The notes under the pieces are model-generated. The model was given only the letters and a program-made list of their open reading frames with translations. It was not told the origin of the DNA and searched no databases. Positions 63,810 through 64,000 of a DNA stretch of 64,000 nucleotides are shown here, piece after piece. The position numbers were made by a program, and so were the translations under genes. Every line of letters begins with the position of its first letter. Position 1 is the stretch's first letter. Source of the DNA: CAWJAP01 sp963834365 (lineage in GTDB: Bacteria; Acidobacteriota; Vicinamibacteria; Vicinamibacterales; Vicinamibacteraceae); the NCBI GenBank assembly GCA_963834365.1, contig CAWIBS010000030.1, positions 62,001 through 126,000 of the forward strand, read 5' to 3'.

Positions 63810-64000
63810 TCAGCTCACGAAGTGCTCCTGAATCGCCCAGGACACCTGCCATTCACCATCCGGACTGTCATCGTCTTCGACGATCAATCCCTGCTCGCGC
63901 GCATGTCGGCGCTCGAGGCCTCTTGTTGTCGGGCGCTGTGTTGGTCTTGGAACACGACCGGCGATGGATGTGTCAACGAACCCGTGTTCGTTCTGATCCT
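63810..64000 (-). mobile_element. C-terminal piece of another transposase-like protein at the window edge
   Basis: An open frame enters from the right edge and reads FVDTSIAGRVPRPTQRPTTR, then GLERRHAREQGLIVEDDDSP, ending SWAIQEHFVS. The stretch RVPRPTQRPT resembles the segment found near the end of IS4/IS1634-type transposases, here diverging after it. No start is visible. The 100 bases between this and the other transposase fragment (63706-63809) hold nothing I recognise. Confidence 0.3.

Overview
The window is high-GC bacterial DNA with densely packed genes on both strands. By gene content it most resembles an Acidobacteriota genome, probably Vicinamibacteria-like. The clues are a VPS10/BNR-repeat secreted protein, a giant Reg_prop hybrid histidine kinase, a PqaA-like protein, a DUF2330 protein beside an RnfD-like protein, an ECF sigma/Ser-Thr kinase pair, hpnCDE, and a sorting-protein/RND/beta-barrel operon. 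This assignment is inference; there is no rRNA or other phylogenetic marker here.

Layout. 0-2 kb: the 3' part of feoB and a small FeoB-partner-like protein. 2-6 kb: a secreted M20 amidohydrolase, a small membrane protein, and an ECF sigma/protein kinase pair. 6-11 kb: a secreted lectin-fold protein, a BNR-repeat exported protein, a secreted truncated globin and a cobalamin adenosyltransferase. 11-21 kb: hybrid histidine kinase, PqaA-like protein, M20 dipeptidase, rhodanese, DUF2330 plus RnfD-like membrane protein. 21-27 kb: winged-helix regulator, MBL hydrolase, and a three-gene operon (lipoprotein-sorting protein, RND exporter, beta-barrel). 27-31 kb: thioesterase, tandem-domain ThyX, peptide deformylase, class I aldolase. 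31-37 kb: hpnC-hpnD-hpnE for squalene synthesis, facing mutY, mutT and ygfZ. 37-44 kb: an alpha/beta hydrolase, a MacA-like adaptor with two MacB-type permeases and no visible ATPase, pntA alone, and an FHA protein. 44-50 kb: MBL hydrolase, threonine dehydratase-like enzyme, SDR, MDH-like protein and two CNNM/CorC proteins. 50-58 kb: ECF sigma factor and a complete 2-oxoacid dehydrogenase operon lpdA-E1alpha-E1beta-E2-lipB, divergent from a sigma54 activator of the NtrC type. 58-61 kb: tag, iron-type alcohol dehydrogenase and a PQQ-propeller protein. 61.4-64 kb: an accessory patch with a HigBA-like toxin/antitoxin pair, a WYL-like gene and two transposase remnants.

Two features run through the whole window. 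First, many intergenic regions carry arrays of short degenerate words (about 7-8 bp). Each array has its own word, and many are arranged as large inverted repeats at gene ends. In at least three places the array is translated into a protein terminus. They occur alongside shorter GC-rich palindromes with a CTGAAG/CTTCAG core that resemble REP elements. I did not recognise these arrays as a named family; they are the best candidate here for something undescribed.

Second, about 40 apparent frameshifts break otherwise well-conserved genes. In all eleven genes with one clear shift, the gene length is 3n+1, so each is repaired by removing one base. That points to insertion-type sequencing error more than to gene decay. 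I annotate those genes as whole and state where the frame changes.
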